Positions 26,430-35,404 of a stretch of DNA of 64,000 bases are shown here, one piece after another. The notes beneath the pieces are model-generated. The model had not been told where the DNA came from. It did no database searches and saw only the letters and a program-made list of their open reading frames with translations. Both the position numbers and the translations under genes were made by a program. The DNA is from Blautia hydrogenotrophica DSM 10507 (lineage in GTDB: Bacteria; Bacillota; Clostridia; Lachnospirales; Lachnospiraceae): positions 372,001 to 436,000 of the forward strand of contig NZ_CP136423.1 in NCBI RefSeq assembly GCF_034356035.1, read 5' to 3'. Every line of letters begins with the position of its first letter. The first letter of the stretch is position 1.

Positions 26430-26445
26430 CTATATTTCGATATAG
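26430..26445. promoter_or_regulatory. Palindromic candidate operator CTATAT-TTCG-ATATAG
   Basis: Perfect 6-bp arms in the leader of the aminotransferase operon, about 27 bases after its -10. The core TTTCGATATA is shared with the site over the divergent UbiD -35, suggesting one regulator at both promoters. No regulator gene is adjacent. Confidence 0.45.
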
Positions 26446-26477
26446 AAAATATTTCCAGAAGAGAAAGGAGAGTTGCC

Positions 26478-27659
26478 ATGAGGATTTCATTTGCAGAGAG
26501 AATGAAGGGAATGAAAGGGACGTCTGTGAGAAATAAACTGTTTGACGATCCAATGCTTATTTCTTTTGCGGCAGGTAAGCCTGAGGGAAAGCTGTTTCCA
26601 GCGGACGAATTGATACCTTCTGTGATCGAGATTTTACAGAGGGATTATCAGGAGGCCCTTCAGTACAGTGACACAGAAGGTATTCCAGATTTACGCAGCT
26701 TGATCGCAGAGCAGAGGATGAGAGAGGCCGGGGTGAGAACGACTGCTGACAGGATTACATTGACTTCTGGTTCTCAGGAGGGAATTGAGATGTCAGCAAA
26801 AATCTTTGTGAATCCGGGGGATGTGATCATCTGTGAGAATCCTAGTTATGTGGGAGCGTATTCTGCATTTGAGGCGTACCAGCCTAGTTACGTGGGAATA
26901 TCTCTGGACGAGGATGGAATGAAGATGGACGAGCTAGAACAGGCATTGAAAGCTCATCCTGAGGCGAAGATGATTTACACGATTCCAGATTTTCAGAATC
27001 CTACAGGAATTGTCATGAGCGATGAACGCCGGAGGAGGTTGGCCCAGTTAGCGGCAGAATACGAGATACCGGTGATAGAAGACTGTCCCTATGGAGATCT
27101 GTACTACGATGGAGACCGTCATCCGGCTGTGAAGAGCTTTGACGAAGAAGGCTGGGTGATTATGCTGGGATCGTTTTCAAAGATTTTTTGTCCAGGTTTT
27201 CGAATTGGATGGGTATGTGCGGAACCTCAGATATTGGAAAAATATATTTTGTGTAAGCAGTCTTCGAATTTGCAGTGTAGCACATTGGATGAAAAGATTG
27301 CGGCAGAGTACATGAGAAAATTTGATTTGAATACTCATATCGAGGAGGTCAGAGCAGTTTACCGTGGAAGACGAGATCGCATGTTGGAGTGTATTGAGAA
27401 ATATTTGCCAAGTGGTGTGAGGTACACGAAACCTCATGGAGGTTTTTTCGTTTGGTTGGAACTGAAGGAAGAGATAGACGGAGGAGAACTGTTGATCGAG
27501 GCTGCCAGAGAAGCAAAAGTAGGGTTTGTGCAGGGTGGCGGATTCTTTACAGGACCGGGACATGAGAATTACATTCGACTAAGTTATTCCTTTGTGGATG
27601 AGGAACAGATCGAGGAAGGGATGCGGCGTCTTGGATTACTTCTAAAGAAATACTATTGA
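26478..27659 (+). CDS. PLP-dependent aminotransferase (aromatic/2-aminoadipate type)
   Basis: A 393-residue fold type I aminotransferase related to the MocR/2-aminoadipate/AroAT-II group: YSDTEGIPDLRSLIA, TLTSGSQEGIEMSAKIF, YTIPDFQNPTGIVM, EDCPYGDLYYDG, SFSKIFCPGFRIGW (Schiff-base lysine) and a C-terminal YIRLSYS arginine. Members use aromatic, branched or dicarboxylic amino acids. It is the first gene of a seven-gene unit; the 2-oxoacid produced would be the substrate of the oxidoreductase encoded 16 bases downstream. AGAAAGGAGAGTTGCC precedes the ATG. Confidence 0.9.
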   Translation: MRISFAERMKGMKGTSVRNKLFDDPMLISFAAGKPEGKLFPADELIPSVIEILQRDYQEALQYSDTEGIPDLRSLIAEQRMREAGVRTTADRITLTSGSQEGIEMSAKIFVNPGDVIICENPSYVGAYSAFEAYQPSYVGISLDEDGMKMDELEQALKAHPEAKMIYTIPDFQNPTGIVMSDERRRRLAQLAAEYEIPVIEDCPYGDLYYDGDRHPAVKSFDEEGWVIMLGSFSKIFCPGFRIGWVCAEPQILEKYILCKQSSNLQCSTLDEKIAAEYMRKFDLNTHIEEVRAVYRGRRDRMLECIEKYLPSGVRYTKPHGGFFVWLELKEEIDGGELLIEAAREAKVGFVQGGGFFTGPGHENYIRLSYSFVDEEQIEEGMRRLGLLLKKYY

Positions 27660-27675
27660 GCAGGGAGGTGCAGCG

Positions 27676-28227
27676 ATGATTCAGTTAAAATTTTATGGAA
27701 TTGGAGGACAAGGGGTAGTCACCGCCGCGAAGCTGCTGTCTAAGGCAGTATCGCTTTATGAGGATGAATATGCAATTACAGTTCCTTCTTATGGGCATGA
27801 GAGACGGGGAGCACCGGTGAATACCAGCATCATTGTAGATCGGGAACCTGTGCTTTTGAATTCTTTTGTTTACGAGCCGGATATTGTGGTTGTTTTTGAC
27901 CCAGAACTTATTCACAAAAAAGTAAATGTGGCGGAGGGGATTCATCCGGACAGTGTATTGGTACTGAACAGCGAACGGAAGGATGTGCTGAAAGCTTACA
28001 GTGAGATAGGCTTTCGTAGCATCTATTATGTGGACGGTACGGCAATTGCTTACCGACATATTCATAGGGCTATTCCAAATTGTTCCATGCTAGGAGCGGT
28101 GGCAGCGATTGGAGTGGCAGGAATCGAATCTGTGGATAAGGCTATCATGGAGACATTTGGAGAGAAGGCGGGTGTGAAAAATGCAGAAGCAGCGAGAGAA
28201 ACTTTTGAGAGAACAAGAAAAATGTAA
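27676..28227 (+). CDS. 2-oxoacid:ferredoxin oxidoreductase, gamma subunit
   Basis: A 183-residue protein of the POR/KOR gamma family, opening with the typical LKFYGIGGQGVVTAAKLL and containing TVPSYGHERRGAPVNTSI. With the delta, alpha and beta subunits that follow it forms an enzyme that oxidatively decarboxylates a 2-oxoacid to acyl-CoA and passes electrons to ferredoxin. It is followed by the delta gene with a 47-base overlap. Four separate subunits in gamma-delta-alpha-beta order fit archaeal-type POR or VOR enzymes. Confidence 0.92.
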   Translation: MIQLKFYGIGGQGVVTAAKLLSKAVSLYEDEYAITVPSYGHERRGAPVNTSIIVDREPVLLNSFVYEPDIVVVFDPELIHKKVNVAEGIHPDSVLVLNSERKDVLKAYSEIGFRSIYYVDGTAIAYRHIHRAIPNCSMLGAVAAIGVAGIESVDKAIMETFGEKAGVKNAEAARETFERTRKM

Positions 28228-28489
28228 TCTTCTAGGGCCGGTCGCGGCGACTTTTACCAGTGCTAATACTGGTTCCTGGAGATTAGAACGTCCGGCTGTG
28301 AATTTTGACATTTGTGTAAAGTGCGGAACTTGTGCGCGATACTGTCCAGCAGGAATTATTGTGGTGGATAAGACTGTAAAAGAAGGCGTTTATTTTGATT
28401 GGAATTATTGTAAGGGCTGTGGGATTTGTGCCAATGAATGTCCGAAGCAATGTATCTCTATGATACCGGAAGGAGGGGAGCAGATATGA
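28181..28489 (+). CDS. 2-oxoacid:ferredoxin oxidoreductase, delta (ferredoxin-like) subunit
   Basis: A 102-residue protein with two CX2CX2CX3C 4Fe-4S motifs (CVKCGTCARYCP and CKGCGICANECP). It relays electrons from the thiamine-diphosphate centre to external ferredoxin. The only clear start is ATG 28181 inside the gamma gene (47-base overlap), and its stop overlaps the alpha start (ATGA at 28486-28489), so translation of the three is coupled. Confidence 0.92.
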   Translation: MQKQREKLLREQEKCNLLGPVAATFTSANTGSWRLERPAVNFDICVKCGTCARYCPAGIIVVDKTVKEGVYFDWNYCKGCGICANECPKQCISMIPEGGEQI

Positions 28490-29697
28490 GAAAAAAGATG
28501 CTGGATGGAAATGGGGCAGCTGCGGAGGCTATGCGTCTTGCCAGACCGAAGGTCATAGCACTGTATCCAATTACGCCTCAGTCATCTATCTCAGAGAAGC
28601 TGGCAGAATATGTAGATGACGGCGAACTGGACGCAAAATATATCCGTGTGGAATCGGAACACTCAGCTATGTCAGCGGTGACGGCCGCAGCTCTTACTGG
28701 TGTGAGGGCGGGGACGGCGACTGCTTCCCAGGGATTGGCATTGATGACGGAGGTATTGTCTATGACTTCAGGGCTGCGGCTGCCGGTCGTCATGCCTGTG
28801 GTAAACCGTGGACTGGCGGCACCTTGGACGCTACAGTGTGAACATGGTGATGCGATGACAGTCAAAGATTTGGGGTGGATGCAATTCTATTGTCAGAATG
28901 TCCAAGAGGTATTTGACCTGATGATGGTGGCATATAGAGTGTCGGAAGACAAGAGAGTACTGACGCCGGCTATGGTATGCCTGGACGGATTCTTTTTATC
29001 GCATTCTATGCAAAAGCTGGAGCTGCCGTCTCAGGAAGAGGTAGATGATTTTATCGGAGATTATGTACCCCAGAATATGTATTTGGATACAGAGGACCCT
29101 ATGTTTTGCTGCGATCTGACTGGACCGGAGGAATTTACGGAGATGAGATATCAGCAGAAGATAGGAATGGACCAGGCTATGAAGGTTATCTCAGAGGTCA
29201 TGAAGGAGTATCGGGAGAAATTTGGACATGAACTTTGTGAAATCGAGGAATACAAGCTGGAGGATGCACAGGTAGCCTTGGTGGCCCTAGGTTCCATGTG
29301 TGGAACAGTCAAGCATGTAGTAAATAAGATGCGTGACAAGGGAGAGAAAGTAGGACTGTTGAAGATAACGATGTTTCGTCCTTTCCCTGGGGAGCAGATC
29401 AGGAAGGCTCTGGCTCATATTCCTGTGATCGGAGTCTTCGATCGCAGCTCCTGTCTGGGAAATCAGTGCGGACCACTGTGGAGTGAGGTGGCAGCGGCAT
29501 TGACCCGAACAGATGTGGATGTGCGTCATTACATAGGTGGCCTAGGAGGCAGGGATGTTCCGGCCTCGGTGGTGGAAAAAATGTTCTTGGAACTGTTGGC
29601 GATTAAGGAAGGCAAACGGAACGTCAATACGGAGTGGATTGATGTGAAAGAGGATGCAATGAGATTAAGGCAGGTGACGAGATATGCTAGAGATTAG
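28486..29697 (+). CDS. 2-oxoacid:ferredoxin oxidoreductase, alpha subunit
   Basis: 403 residues from ATG 28486, chosen over an upstream frame start because of AAGGAGGGGAGC and the ATGA coupling. It has the alpha-subunit pyrimidine-binding domain (YPITPQSSISEKLAEYV, ESEHSAMSAVTAAALTGVRAGTATASQGLALM) and domain II (GDAMTVKDLGWMQFYCQN). The family covers pyruvate, 2-oxoisovalerate, indolepyruvate and other oxidoreductases. The butyrate-kinase-type genes downstream favour a branched or longer-chain 2-oxoacid over pyruvate (inference). Confidence 0.92.
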   Translation: MRKKMLDGNGAAAEAMRLARPKVIALYPITPQSSISEKLAEYVDDGELDAKYIRVESEHSAMSAVTAAALTGVRAGTATASQGLALMTEVLSMTSGLRLPVVMPVVNRGLAAPWTLQCEHGDAMTVKDLGWMQFYCQNVQEVFDLMMVAYRVSEDKRVLTPAMVCLDGFFLSHSMQKLELPSQEEVDDFIGDYVPQNMYLDTEDPMFCCDLTGPEEFTEMRYQQKIGMDQAMKVISEVMKEYREKFGHELCEIEEYKLEDAQVALVALGSMCGTVKHVVNKMRDKGEKVGLLKITMFRPFPGEQIRKALAHIPVIGVFDRSSCLGNQCGPLWSEVAAALTRTDVDVRHYIGGLGGRDVPASVVEKMFLELLAIKEGKRNVNTEWIDVKEDAMRLRQVTRYARD

Positions 29698-30568
29698 ACA
29701 TGAGACGGAAGGACTGGTTTCCAAAGGGGTCAGTGCTTGTGCCGGTTGCGGTTTGGAAATCGTAATGAGAAATGTGATGGAGGCATTGGATGAGGATGTG
29801 ATTGTAGTAATTCCGCCGGGGTGTTCTGCACTGTTTTCCGGTTTTGGAGCGGAGACAAATCTAAAGATACCAGGATATCAGGGGAATTTGGAGAATACGG
29901 CTGCCAGCGCATCTGGAATACGCACAGCTTTGGATGCAAAGGGAAATACTCACACGACAGTGCTGTGTTTTGCGGGAGATGGGGCTACGGCAGATATTGG
30001 GCTACAGTCATTGTCAGGAGCTTTTGAGCGTCAAGATCGAATTTTGTATCTGTGTTATGACAATGAGGCATATATGAATACAGGAATTCAAGGGAGTAGT
30101 TCTACTCCTTACATGGCAAGTACGACTACAACCCCTGGTGGAAAGAAAACTGGGAGAAAAGATCTGGGACAGATTGCTATTGCCCATAATATTCCCTATG
30201 TGGCTACCGCTGCGGTTCACAATCTTCCAGACTTGAAGCGTAAGGTAAAAAAGGCGAGACAGACACAGGGGCCAGCCTTCCTTCATGTATATGCTCCCTG
30301 TCCCACGGGATGGAGAAGTGCACCGGAGAAGACAATTGAGATTTCAAGGCTTGCGGAACAGACAGGTTGCTGGGTCCTCTATGAGTATGTAGATGGAGAG
30401 GTAAATGTGAACAGTAAGATTAACGAGCTAAAACCTGTAGAGAAGTATCTTTGTCTTCAGGGGAGGTTCCGACATTTGGGAGCAGAGCAGAGGGAAGAGT
30501 TTCAGAGGTATGTAGAGAAGAGCCATTGTGAGACGATGAGAAGATTAGAATTTATGAGTCGGCGGTGA
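29684..30568 (+). CDS. 2-oxoacid:ferredoxin oxidoreductase, beta subunit (ThDP-binding)
   Basis: A 294-residue protein with the ThDP motif GDG...N: FAGDGATADIGLQSLSGAFERQDRILYLCYDNEAYMNTG. Cysteines for a proximal cluster are CAGCG near residue 19, PPGCSALF and a later PCPTGW, as in PorB. It binds thiamine diphosphate and carries out the decarboxylation. It overlaps the alpha gene by 14 bases. Its C-terminal AEQREEFQR tail is usual for the family. Confidence 0.93.
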   Translation: MLEIRHETEGLVSKGVSACAGCGLEIVMRNVMEALDEDVIVVIPPGCSALFSGFGAETNLKIPGYQGNLENTAASASGIRTALDAKGNTHTTVLCFAGDGATADIGLQSLSGAFERQDRILYLCYDNEAYMNTGIQGSSSTPYMASTTTTPGGKKTGRKDLGQIAIAHNIPYVATAAVHNLPDLKRKVKKARQTQGPAFLHVYAPCPTGWRSAPEKTIEISRLAEQTGCWVLYEYVDGEVNVNSKINELKPVEKYLCLQGRFRHLGAEQREEFQRYVEKSHCETMRRLEFMSRR

Positions 30569-30598
30569 ACAGATTTTTGAGGGAAGGAGGGGATACCT

Positions 30599-31684
30599 GT
30601 GTCATATCTCATATTGGTGATTAATTTTGGTTCGACTTCCACGAAAATTTCTGTCTTTGAGAATACCGCGGAGCGGCTAAAAGTCTCCGTTAAACATCTG
30701 CCTGAAGAATTGGCCTTATATCGGACCGTGGGAGAACAGAAAGAATTTCGTGAGGAAACGGTAGTAAGGACACTAAAGGAACAGGGATTTCAACTGGAAC
30801 AGTTTCAGGCTATTGCATCCAGGGGTGGAAACTGTAGGCCTGTGCCAGGAGGAATTTACAGAATTAACGAGGCGATGCTCGAGGATATCAAGAGTGGAAG
30901 ATACGGAATACATGCGACAGGAGTCGGTTGTGAAGTTGCGTTTGAGTTGGGAAAAAAATTCCGCATCCCTGCATTGACGGCGGACCCTCCCATCGCGGAC
31001 GAATTCTGTGAATTGGCCAGGTTTTCAGGAAAGAAGGAGCTGCCCAGAATATCAAGTGGCCATGTACTGAATCAAAAGAGGACTGCCAGAATTGTAGCAC
31101 AGATGAGGGGGACTTCTTATGAGAAATCCAATATGATTGTCGTGCACCTAGGCGGCGGAGTCTCTGTGGGAGCCCACCGGAGAGGAAAATTGATTGACAT
31201 GAACAATGCTCTGGATGGAGAAGGACCATTTTCTCCAGAACGTACTGGGACGATTGTTGTGGAAGAAGTTATACATCTGTGCTTCAGCGGGGAATATACA
31301 GAGGAAGAGGCATCGCGGTATTTCAAAGGACAGGGAGGATTAACCTCTTATTTGGGAACCAATAATGGAGAGGAAATTGAAAAGAGAATTGTGTCCGGAG
31401 ACGCCTATGCGAAAATGGTTTTTCAGGCAATGGCCTACCAAGTGTCAAAAGAGATCGGAGGCATGTATACGGTGTTGGAGGGAAAGGTAGATGCAATTGC
31501 TTTAACAGGTGGCTTGGCCCATTCTAAATGTCTTACAGAAGAGATTAAAAAACGTACAGGTTGTCTGGCCCCTGTCTATTTGGTACCGGGGGAGAATGAA
31601 ATGGTCGCGTTGGCTGAGAGCTCTCTTCGGTATCTGACAGGGGCAGAAAAGGCGAGAGAGTATGAGGAGGTGATTACGTGCTGA
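30599..31684 (+). CDS. Butyrate kinase-like acid kinase
   Basis: A 361-residue ASKHA-fold kinase of the butyrate/acetate kinase family: N-terminal NFGSTSTKISVFE phosphate loop, ASRGGNCRPVPGGIY, MIVVHLGGGVSVGAHRRGKLIDMNNALDGEGPFSPERTG and a C-terminal ALTGGLAHS adenosine motif. The length and the RPVPGG pattern fit Buk rather than AckA. It converts acyl-phosphate and ADP to acid and ATP. The start is GTG 30599 after AAGGAGGGGATACCT. In this operon it would harvest ATP from acyl-CoA made by the oxidoreductase, with possible isobutyrate, isovalerate or aryl-acid products. Confidence 0.9.
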   Translation: MSYLILVINFGSTSTKISVFENTAERLKVSVKHLPEELALYRTVGEQKEFREETVVRTLKEQGFQLEQFQAIASRGGNCRPVPGGIYRINEAMLEDIKSGRYGIHATGVGCEVAFELGKKFRIPALTADPPIADEFCELARFSGKKELPRISSGHVLNQKRTARIVAQMRGTSYEKSNMIVVHLGGGVSVGAHRRGKLIDMNNALDGEGPFSPERTGTIVVEEVIHLCFSGEYTEEEASRYFKGQGGLTSYLGTNNGEEIEKRIVSGDAYAKMVFQAMAYQVSKEIGGMYTVLEGKVDAIALTGGLAHSKCLTEEIKKRTGCLAPVYLVPGENEMVALAESSLRYLTGAEKAREYEEVITC

Positions 31685-32574
31685 ATAGCTTAGAGGCCAT
31701 CTTGAAGAATGTGAAAAATGAGGAGAGAAGGACAGTGGCAGTCGCAGCAGCCGCTGACCGAGAAATTATGGAAGTGGTGCGGGAGGCAGAAACTGACGGA
31801 CTGGCGAACTTTATCTTGATTGGTGATGAGAAGGAGATCCGTGAACTTCAGCAGGAGGAAGGGATAGACACTGATGCAGAGATTATTCATGAACCGGATG
31901 AGAAAAAAGCTGCAAAGTTGGCGGTTCGTCTTGTAAAAGAACAGAAAGCGCAGGCAGTTATGAAAGGGCTGCTGTACACGAAGGAGTTTATGAAGGCGGT
32001 TTTGGACAAGGAGGAAGGGCTTCACACAGGAAAGTTAATCAGTCAAATTTCAATTATTGATAGTATACAAGGTGATGGGATACAGATGATTACAGATGGT
32101 GTAATTTCTATCGCGCCGGACCTGGATGCTAAGAGAAAAATCATTGAAAATGCTGTGGAGTTGGCCCATAAGTTGGGATACGAATGTCCAAAAGTGGCGC
32201 TTTTAGGAGCGGTGGAAGTCATAAATCCAGTAATGATGGATACTTTGGATGCGGCAGCTCTGTGTAAGATGAATGAGAGGGGCCAGATTAAAGGTTGTGT
32301 GTTGGACGGCCCTTTGGCATTGGATAATGCTGTTTCAGCGGAGGCAGCCAGGCATAAGAAGATTAAAAGTTCGGTGGCTGGCTCGGCAGATATTTTGTTG
32401 GTTCCCAATATCCAGACAGGAAATGTCTTGATTAAAGCACTTACATACTATGCAAAGAAAGACATGGCATCCGCCATCGCAGGCGCATCGGCACCAGTTA
32501 TTATGACATCCAGGACAGATTCGATACGAAATAAAATATTGTCGATGGCACTGGCGGTATATTTATCGAAGTAG
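31678..32574 (+). CDS. Phosphate butyryltransferase-like enzyme
   Basis: A 298-residue phosphotransacylase: AVAAAADREIMEVVREAE, AVMKGLLYTKEFMKAVL, IADVISI-type segment SIAPDLDAKRKIIENAVELAHKLG, then CVLDGPLALDNAVS and ADILLVPNIQTGNVLIKALTY, all usual in Ptb. It swaps CoA for phosphate on an acyl group. It starts at GTG 31678 within the last codons of the kinase gene (7-base overlap). The kinase-before-Ptb order is the reverse of the common ptb-buk order in clostridia. Confidence 0.9.
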   Translation: MLNSLEAILKNVKNEERRTVAVAAAADREIMEVVREAETDGLANFILIGDEKEIRELQQEEGIDTDAEIIHEPDEKKAAKLAVRLVKEQKAQAVMKGLLYTKEFMKAVLDKEEGLHTGKLISQISIIDSIQGDGIQMITDGVISIAPDLDAKRKIIENAVELAHKLGYECPKVALLGAVEVINPVMMDTLDAAALCKMNERGQIKGCVLDGPLALDNAVSAEAARHKKIKSSVAGSADILLVPNIQTGNVLIKALTYYAKKDMASAIAGASAPVIMTSRTDSIRNKILSMALAVYLSK

Positions 32575-32617
32575 ATATCTGCATTTAATTGCAGTAGAGG
32601 AAAGGAGATGTTTTGCT

Positions 32618-33268
32618 TTGGCGATGAAGGTTGGTGTTATAGCAGGTTCTCCAGTTGATACACAGATGGGAGTAGAAGTTTTAAATGTAAGAGGGATAGA
32701 AACTTATGCTTATCCTGCTGCAAAAGCGGCGAGGGAGCAGACAGAATTTCAAATGCAGTCTTCGGAGGTTCGGACGAACAGAATTCAAAGACTAATTCAA
32801 TCGGCTCAATCAGATGGCATGAATGCAATGATGATATATTGTAATTCACTGAGCTCGACGGTGGACATGGAGATGTTGTCGAGGAAGCTAGGAATCAAGA
32901 TCGTAACACCGCTCATGGCCTATGCCTGTTATGCGAAACAGTATCAAGTGCTTTCTGTGTTGGCAGGTAATAATCAAGGCTTAGCAGGAATTGAACGAGC
33001 TATTTTGCAGTCAAATCTTTCCTGCACAGTTGTCGGAGCCAGCTTGCTGCCTATGGTTGTGGAAATAGAAGCTCAGACGCTACCAGAACAAATAGTTGAA
33101 AAATTTCATTTGATGAGTTTGTTTGAATTTTTTGAGAGTGCCGGGGCGGAAGCTTTTATTTTAGGTTGTACACATTTTCCGTATATACGAAGAGTGTTGG
33201 ATGAGAAGGTAAGAATTCCTATTTTAGACCCAGCGGATAAGATGTACGAATTGCTCGTGAATGACTGA
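32618..33268 (+). CDS. Aspartate/glutamate racemase family protein
   Basis: A 216-residue protein of the Asp/Glu/hydantoin racemase family with both catalytic-type cysteines: the first in MIYCNSLSSTVD, the second in LGCTHFPYI. The start is taken as TTG 32618, 10 bases after AAAGGAG; ATG 32624 is an alternative. It follows Ptb by 43 bases and precedes the YkvI-type transporter by 48. In this operon it may convert a D-amino acid into the isomer the aminotransferase uses, or the reverse. It is more AT-rich than the genes before it. Confidence 0.85.
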   Translation: MAMKVGVIAGSPVDTQMGVEVLNVRGIETYAYPAAKAAREQTEFQMQSSEVRTNRIQRLIQSAQSDGMNAMMIYCNSLSSTVDMEMLSRKLGIKIVTPLMAYACYAKQYQVLSVLAGNNQGLAGIERAILQSNLSCTVVGASLLPMVVEIEAQTLPEQIVEKFHLMSLFEFFESAGAEAFILGCTHFPYIRRVLDEKVRIPILDPADKMYELLVND

Positions 33269-33316
33269 GATATTTATCTCGGATGAGTTCTCTTTTACGA
33301 GAGGAGGAACGTAAAG

Positions 33317-34423
33317 ATGAAAGGTTTTGTTGACAGATATTTATCACCTGGTTTTGTTCTTATGTCAGTTATGATTGGCGGCGGTTTTGCCACTGGACGT
33401 GAAATTGTACAATATGGGGGACAATATGGCTATAAAGGGTGGATTGTGGGGTTGACAATTGCATTGACTTTTTCAGCGCTGTGTGTAATATCTTTTGAGG
33501 TGGCGAGAAAATTTCAGGTATTTGATTATCGCAGTCATTTAAAGGTTTATGCGGGCCCGTTAGCACATGTTTATGACATCATCTTTTTTATTCAGTCCCT
33601 TTTAGTTATGTCAGTAATGGCATCTGCTACTGGAGATATTCTGCAAAAAACAATGAATTTCCCATATTATGTAGGAGTTCTCGTGATTATTGTAATTTCA
33701 GCTCTGCTAAGCTTTTTTGGACAACAGTTAATTGAGAAGTTTGCCGTAGCAGGGGCTGTAGCATTGTATATAGGATATATTACGTTTGCAATTTTGGCCA
33801 TTTATGGCAGAACCGATAATATAGCGCGGGTTTTTGCGGAGGGAGATACCAGTTATGTCAGTGGAGAATTGGGGATTTTCTCATTAATTTGGGTAGGTAT
33901 TTTGTATGTGGGGTTTAATGTACAGCCATTGACCACGGCATTTTTTACCTGTGAAAAGTTTAAAAATCGCAGAGAAGCAATGGTTTCCGGTTTTATAGCA
34001 GGTTTTATCATTATTATTCCATGGGTTTTGACATATTTAGCATTGATGGCATACTATCCTGATGAGAATGTGTTTGGGGCGGGAGTTCCATGGTTGATTA
34101 TGATGATGAATGTACATCCAATTGTTGTAATAATTTTTGGAGTTATCGCAGGTTGGACTTTAGTGGCAACTACAGTTGGAGTAATGAATGCCATGACATC
34201 GAGAATTGATAAACAATTGGCAGAAAATGATAAACCTCCGTTGAAAGCTCGCACCAGAACATTGATCACAACGGCTTATTTAGTGGGGGCAATCTTAATG
34301 TCACGTTTTGGAATCATTGCACTTGTAGACAAGGGATATACTGCAATGGCCATTGGAATGGTGGTTTCATTTATTCTTCCTTTGATTACCGTGGGAGCTT
34401 ACAAGGCATTCGTAAAGAAATAA
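33317..34423 (+). CDS. YkvI family membrane protein, probable amino-acid-type transporter
   Basis: A 368-residue integral membrane protein with about 10 hydrophobic helices, opening PGFVLMSVMIGGGFATGREIVQYGG, a signature of the YkvI family (APC/LeuT-like fold). The GGGFATGRE segment resembles the unwound first helix of LeuT-type transporters. Substrates are not established for the family. As last gene of the amino-acid fermentation unit it is the best candidate for uptake of its amino acid. GAGAGGAGGAACGTAAAG precedes the ATG, and a terminator follows. Confidence 0.85.
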   Translation: MKGFVDRYLSPGFVLMSVMIGGGFATGREIVQYGGQYGYKGWIVGLTIALTFSALCVISFEVARKFQVFDYRSHLKVYAGPLAHVYDIIFFIQSLLVMSVMASATGDILQKTMNFPYYVGVLVIIVISALLSFFGQQLIEKFAVAGAVALYIGYITFAILAIYGRTDNIARVFAEGDTSYVSGELGIFSLIWVGILYVGFNVQPLTTAFFTCEKFKNRREAMVSGFIAGFIIIIPWVLTYLALMAYYPDENVFGAGVPWLIMMMNVHPIVVIIFGVIAGWTLVATTVGVMNAMTSRIDKQLAENDKPPLKARTRTLITTAYLVGAILMSRFGIIALVDKGYTAMAIGMVVSFILPLITVGAYKAFVKK

Positions 34424-34464
34424 AAAATAATTTTAGGGATATTATTTTATAGAGAGAATCGGAC

Positions 34465-34510
34465 AACACCCTGCAACAGGTCATGATGGTTGCAGGGTGT
34501 TATTGGTTTT
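34465..34510. terminator. Bidirectional terminator between YkvI and IclR genes
   Basis: Perfect 13-bp arms AACACCCTGCAAC (34465-34477) and GTTGCAGGGTGTT (34489-34501), then TATTGGTTTT. It lies between convergent genes. Confidence 0.82.
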
Positions 34511-34516
34511 GACAAA

Positions 34517-35275
34517 TCAACACCCGAGAAGCTTGGAAATTTTATTTGAAGTATCTTTGAGTGCTGACACATAGGAAAGTTCATTTTGTTCAATTCTTTG
34601 GGCGGCGCCGGAAACGCTGATAGCTGCGACGGCTTTGCCATTGTAAGTGAGTATAGGGACAGCGATACAAGTCAGTCCAACTTCAGATTCTTCTTTGTCT
34701 ATACCATAGCCCGTTTCTTTGATCTTATATAGTTCTTTCAGAAGGGTGCTGTAATCTGTGATTGTCGTCTCTGTTTTTTTCTGAAGTTCAATATTTTTTA
34801 ATTCGTTTTCTCTATCAGTCTCTAAAAGATCTGCTAATAAAACCTTTCCAGAACCACTACAGTATGCTGGCATTTGATAACCAATTCTGGAATTCATCTG
34901 TAGTGAATGTGAGGAACTGACTTTATCAAGGAAAGTCAGATTTAAGTCCGGAAGTAAAATAGAAAGGTGAACAGTTTCATTTAATTGGTCTCTCAAGTTG
35001 ATAAGTTCAGGTTTGGCTAGGGAGAAATCGCTTTGTCTGTTCGATACTACTTCTCCAAAATAGCAAAATTTTCTTCCGAGCATATATTTCGCAGAGTGAT
35101 TTTTAATTACAAAACCCTTGTACTCCAAGGTGTAGAGCAGACGAAAAGCACTTGCTTTTCCAAGCTTTAATCTCTTACTGATCTCTGCGACCCCCAGAAG
35201 TTCCTCTTCACTTAAAAGGTCTAGTATACGCAGAGCATTTGACACAGAGCTGAGTAAATATTTATCTTCGTTCAT
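34517..35275 (-). CDS. IclR family transcriptional regulator
   Basis: A 252-residue protein with an N-terminal IclR winged HTH (ALRILDLLSEEELLGVAEISKRLKLGKASAFRLLYTLEYKGFV) and a C-terminal GAF-like effector domain (RIGYQMPAYCSGSGKVLLADL; GYGIDKEESEVGLTCIAVPI). IclR proteins mostly control acid, aromatic or amino-acid catabolism. It ends against the YkvI terminator and starts near two CTACTTTT/AAAAGTAG inverted repeats, likely for autoregulation. The adjacent amino-acid fermentation operon is a possible target, but no matching repeat was seen at its promoter. Confidence 0.9.
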   Translation of the reverse strand: MNEDKYLLSSVSNALRILDLLSEEELLGVAEISKRLKLGKASAFRLLYTLEYKGFVIKNHSAKYMLGRKFCYFGEVVSNRQSDFSLAKPELINLRDQLNETVHLSILLPDLNLTFLDKVSSSHSLQMNSRIGYQMPAYCSGSGKVLLADLLETDRENELKNIELQKKTETTITDYSTLLKELYKIKETGYGIDKEESEVGLTCIAVPILTYNGKAVAAISVSGAAQRIEQNELSYVSALKDTSNKISKLLGC

Positions 35276-35318
35276 ATATAAAAATCCTCCTAAATTTTAT
35301 AATTTATTTAGCAAAGTC

Positions 35319-35340
35319 CTACTTTTTCAGAGAAAAGTAG
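35319..35340. promoter_or_regulatory. Candidate IclR operator 1
   Basis: Inverted repeat CTACTTTT-N6-GAAAAGTAG-like (35319-35340), 44 bases upstream of the iclR start. The half-site is shared with 35405-35426. Confidence 0.5.
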
Positions 35341-35404
35341 ATAGAATTCTTGACTATCTTAATTTTACCTCAAATATTGATTAAAGGAAATGGGTAGATT
35401 AATC

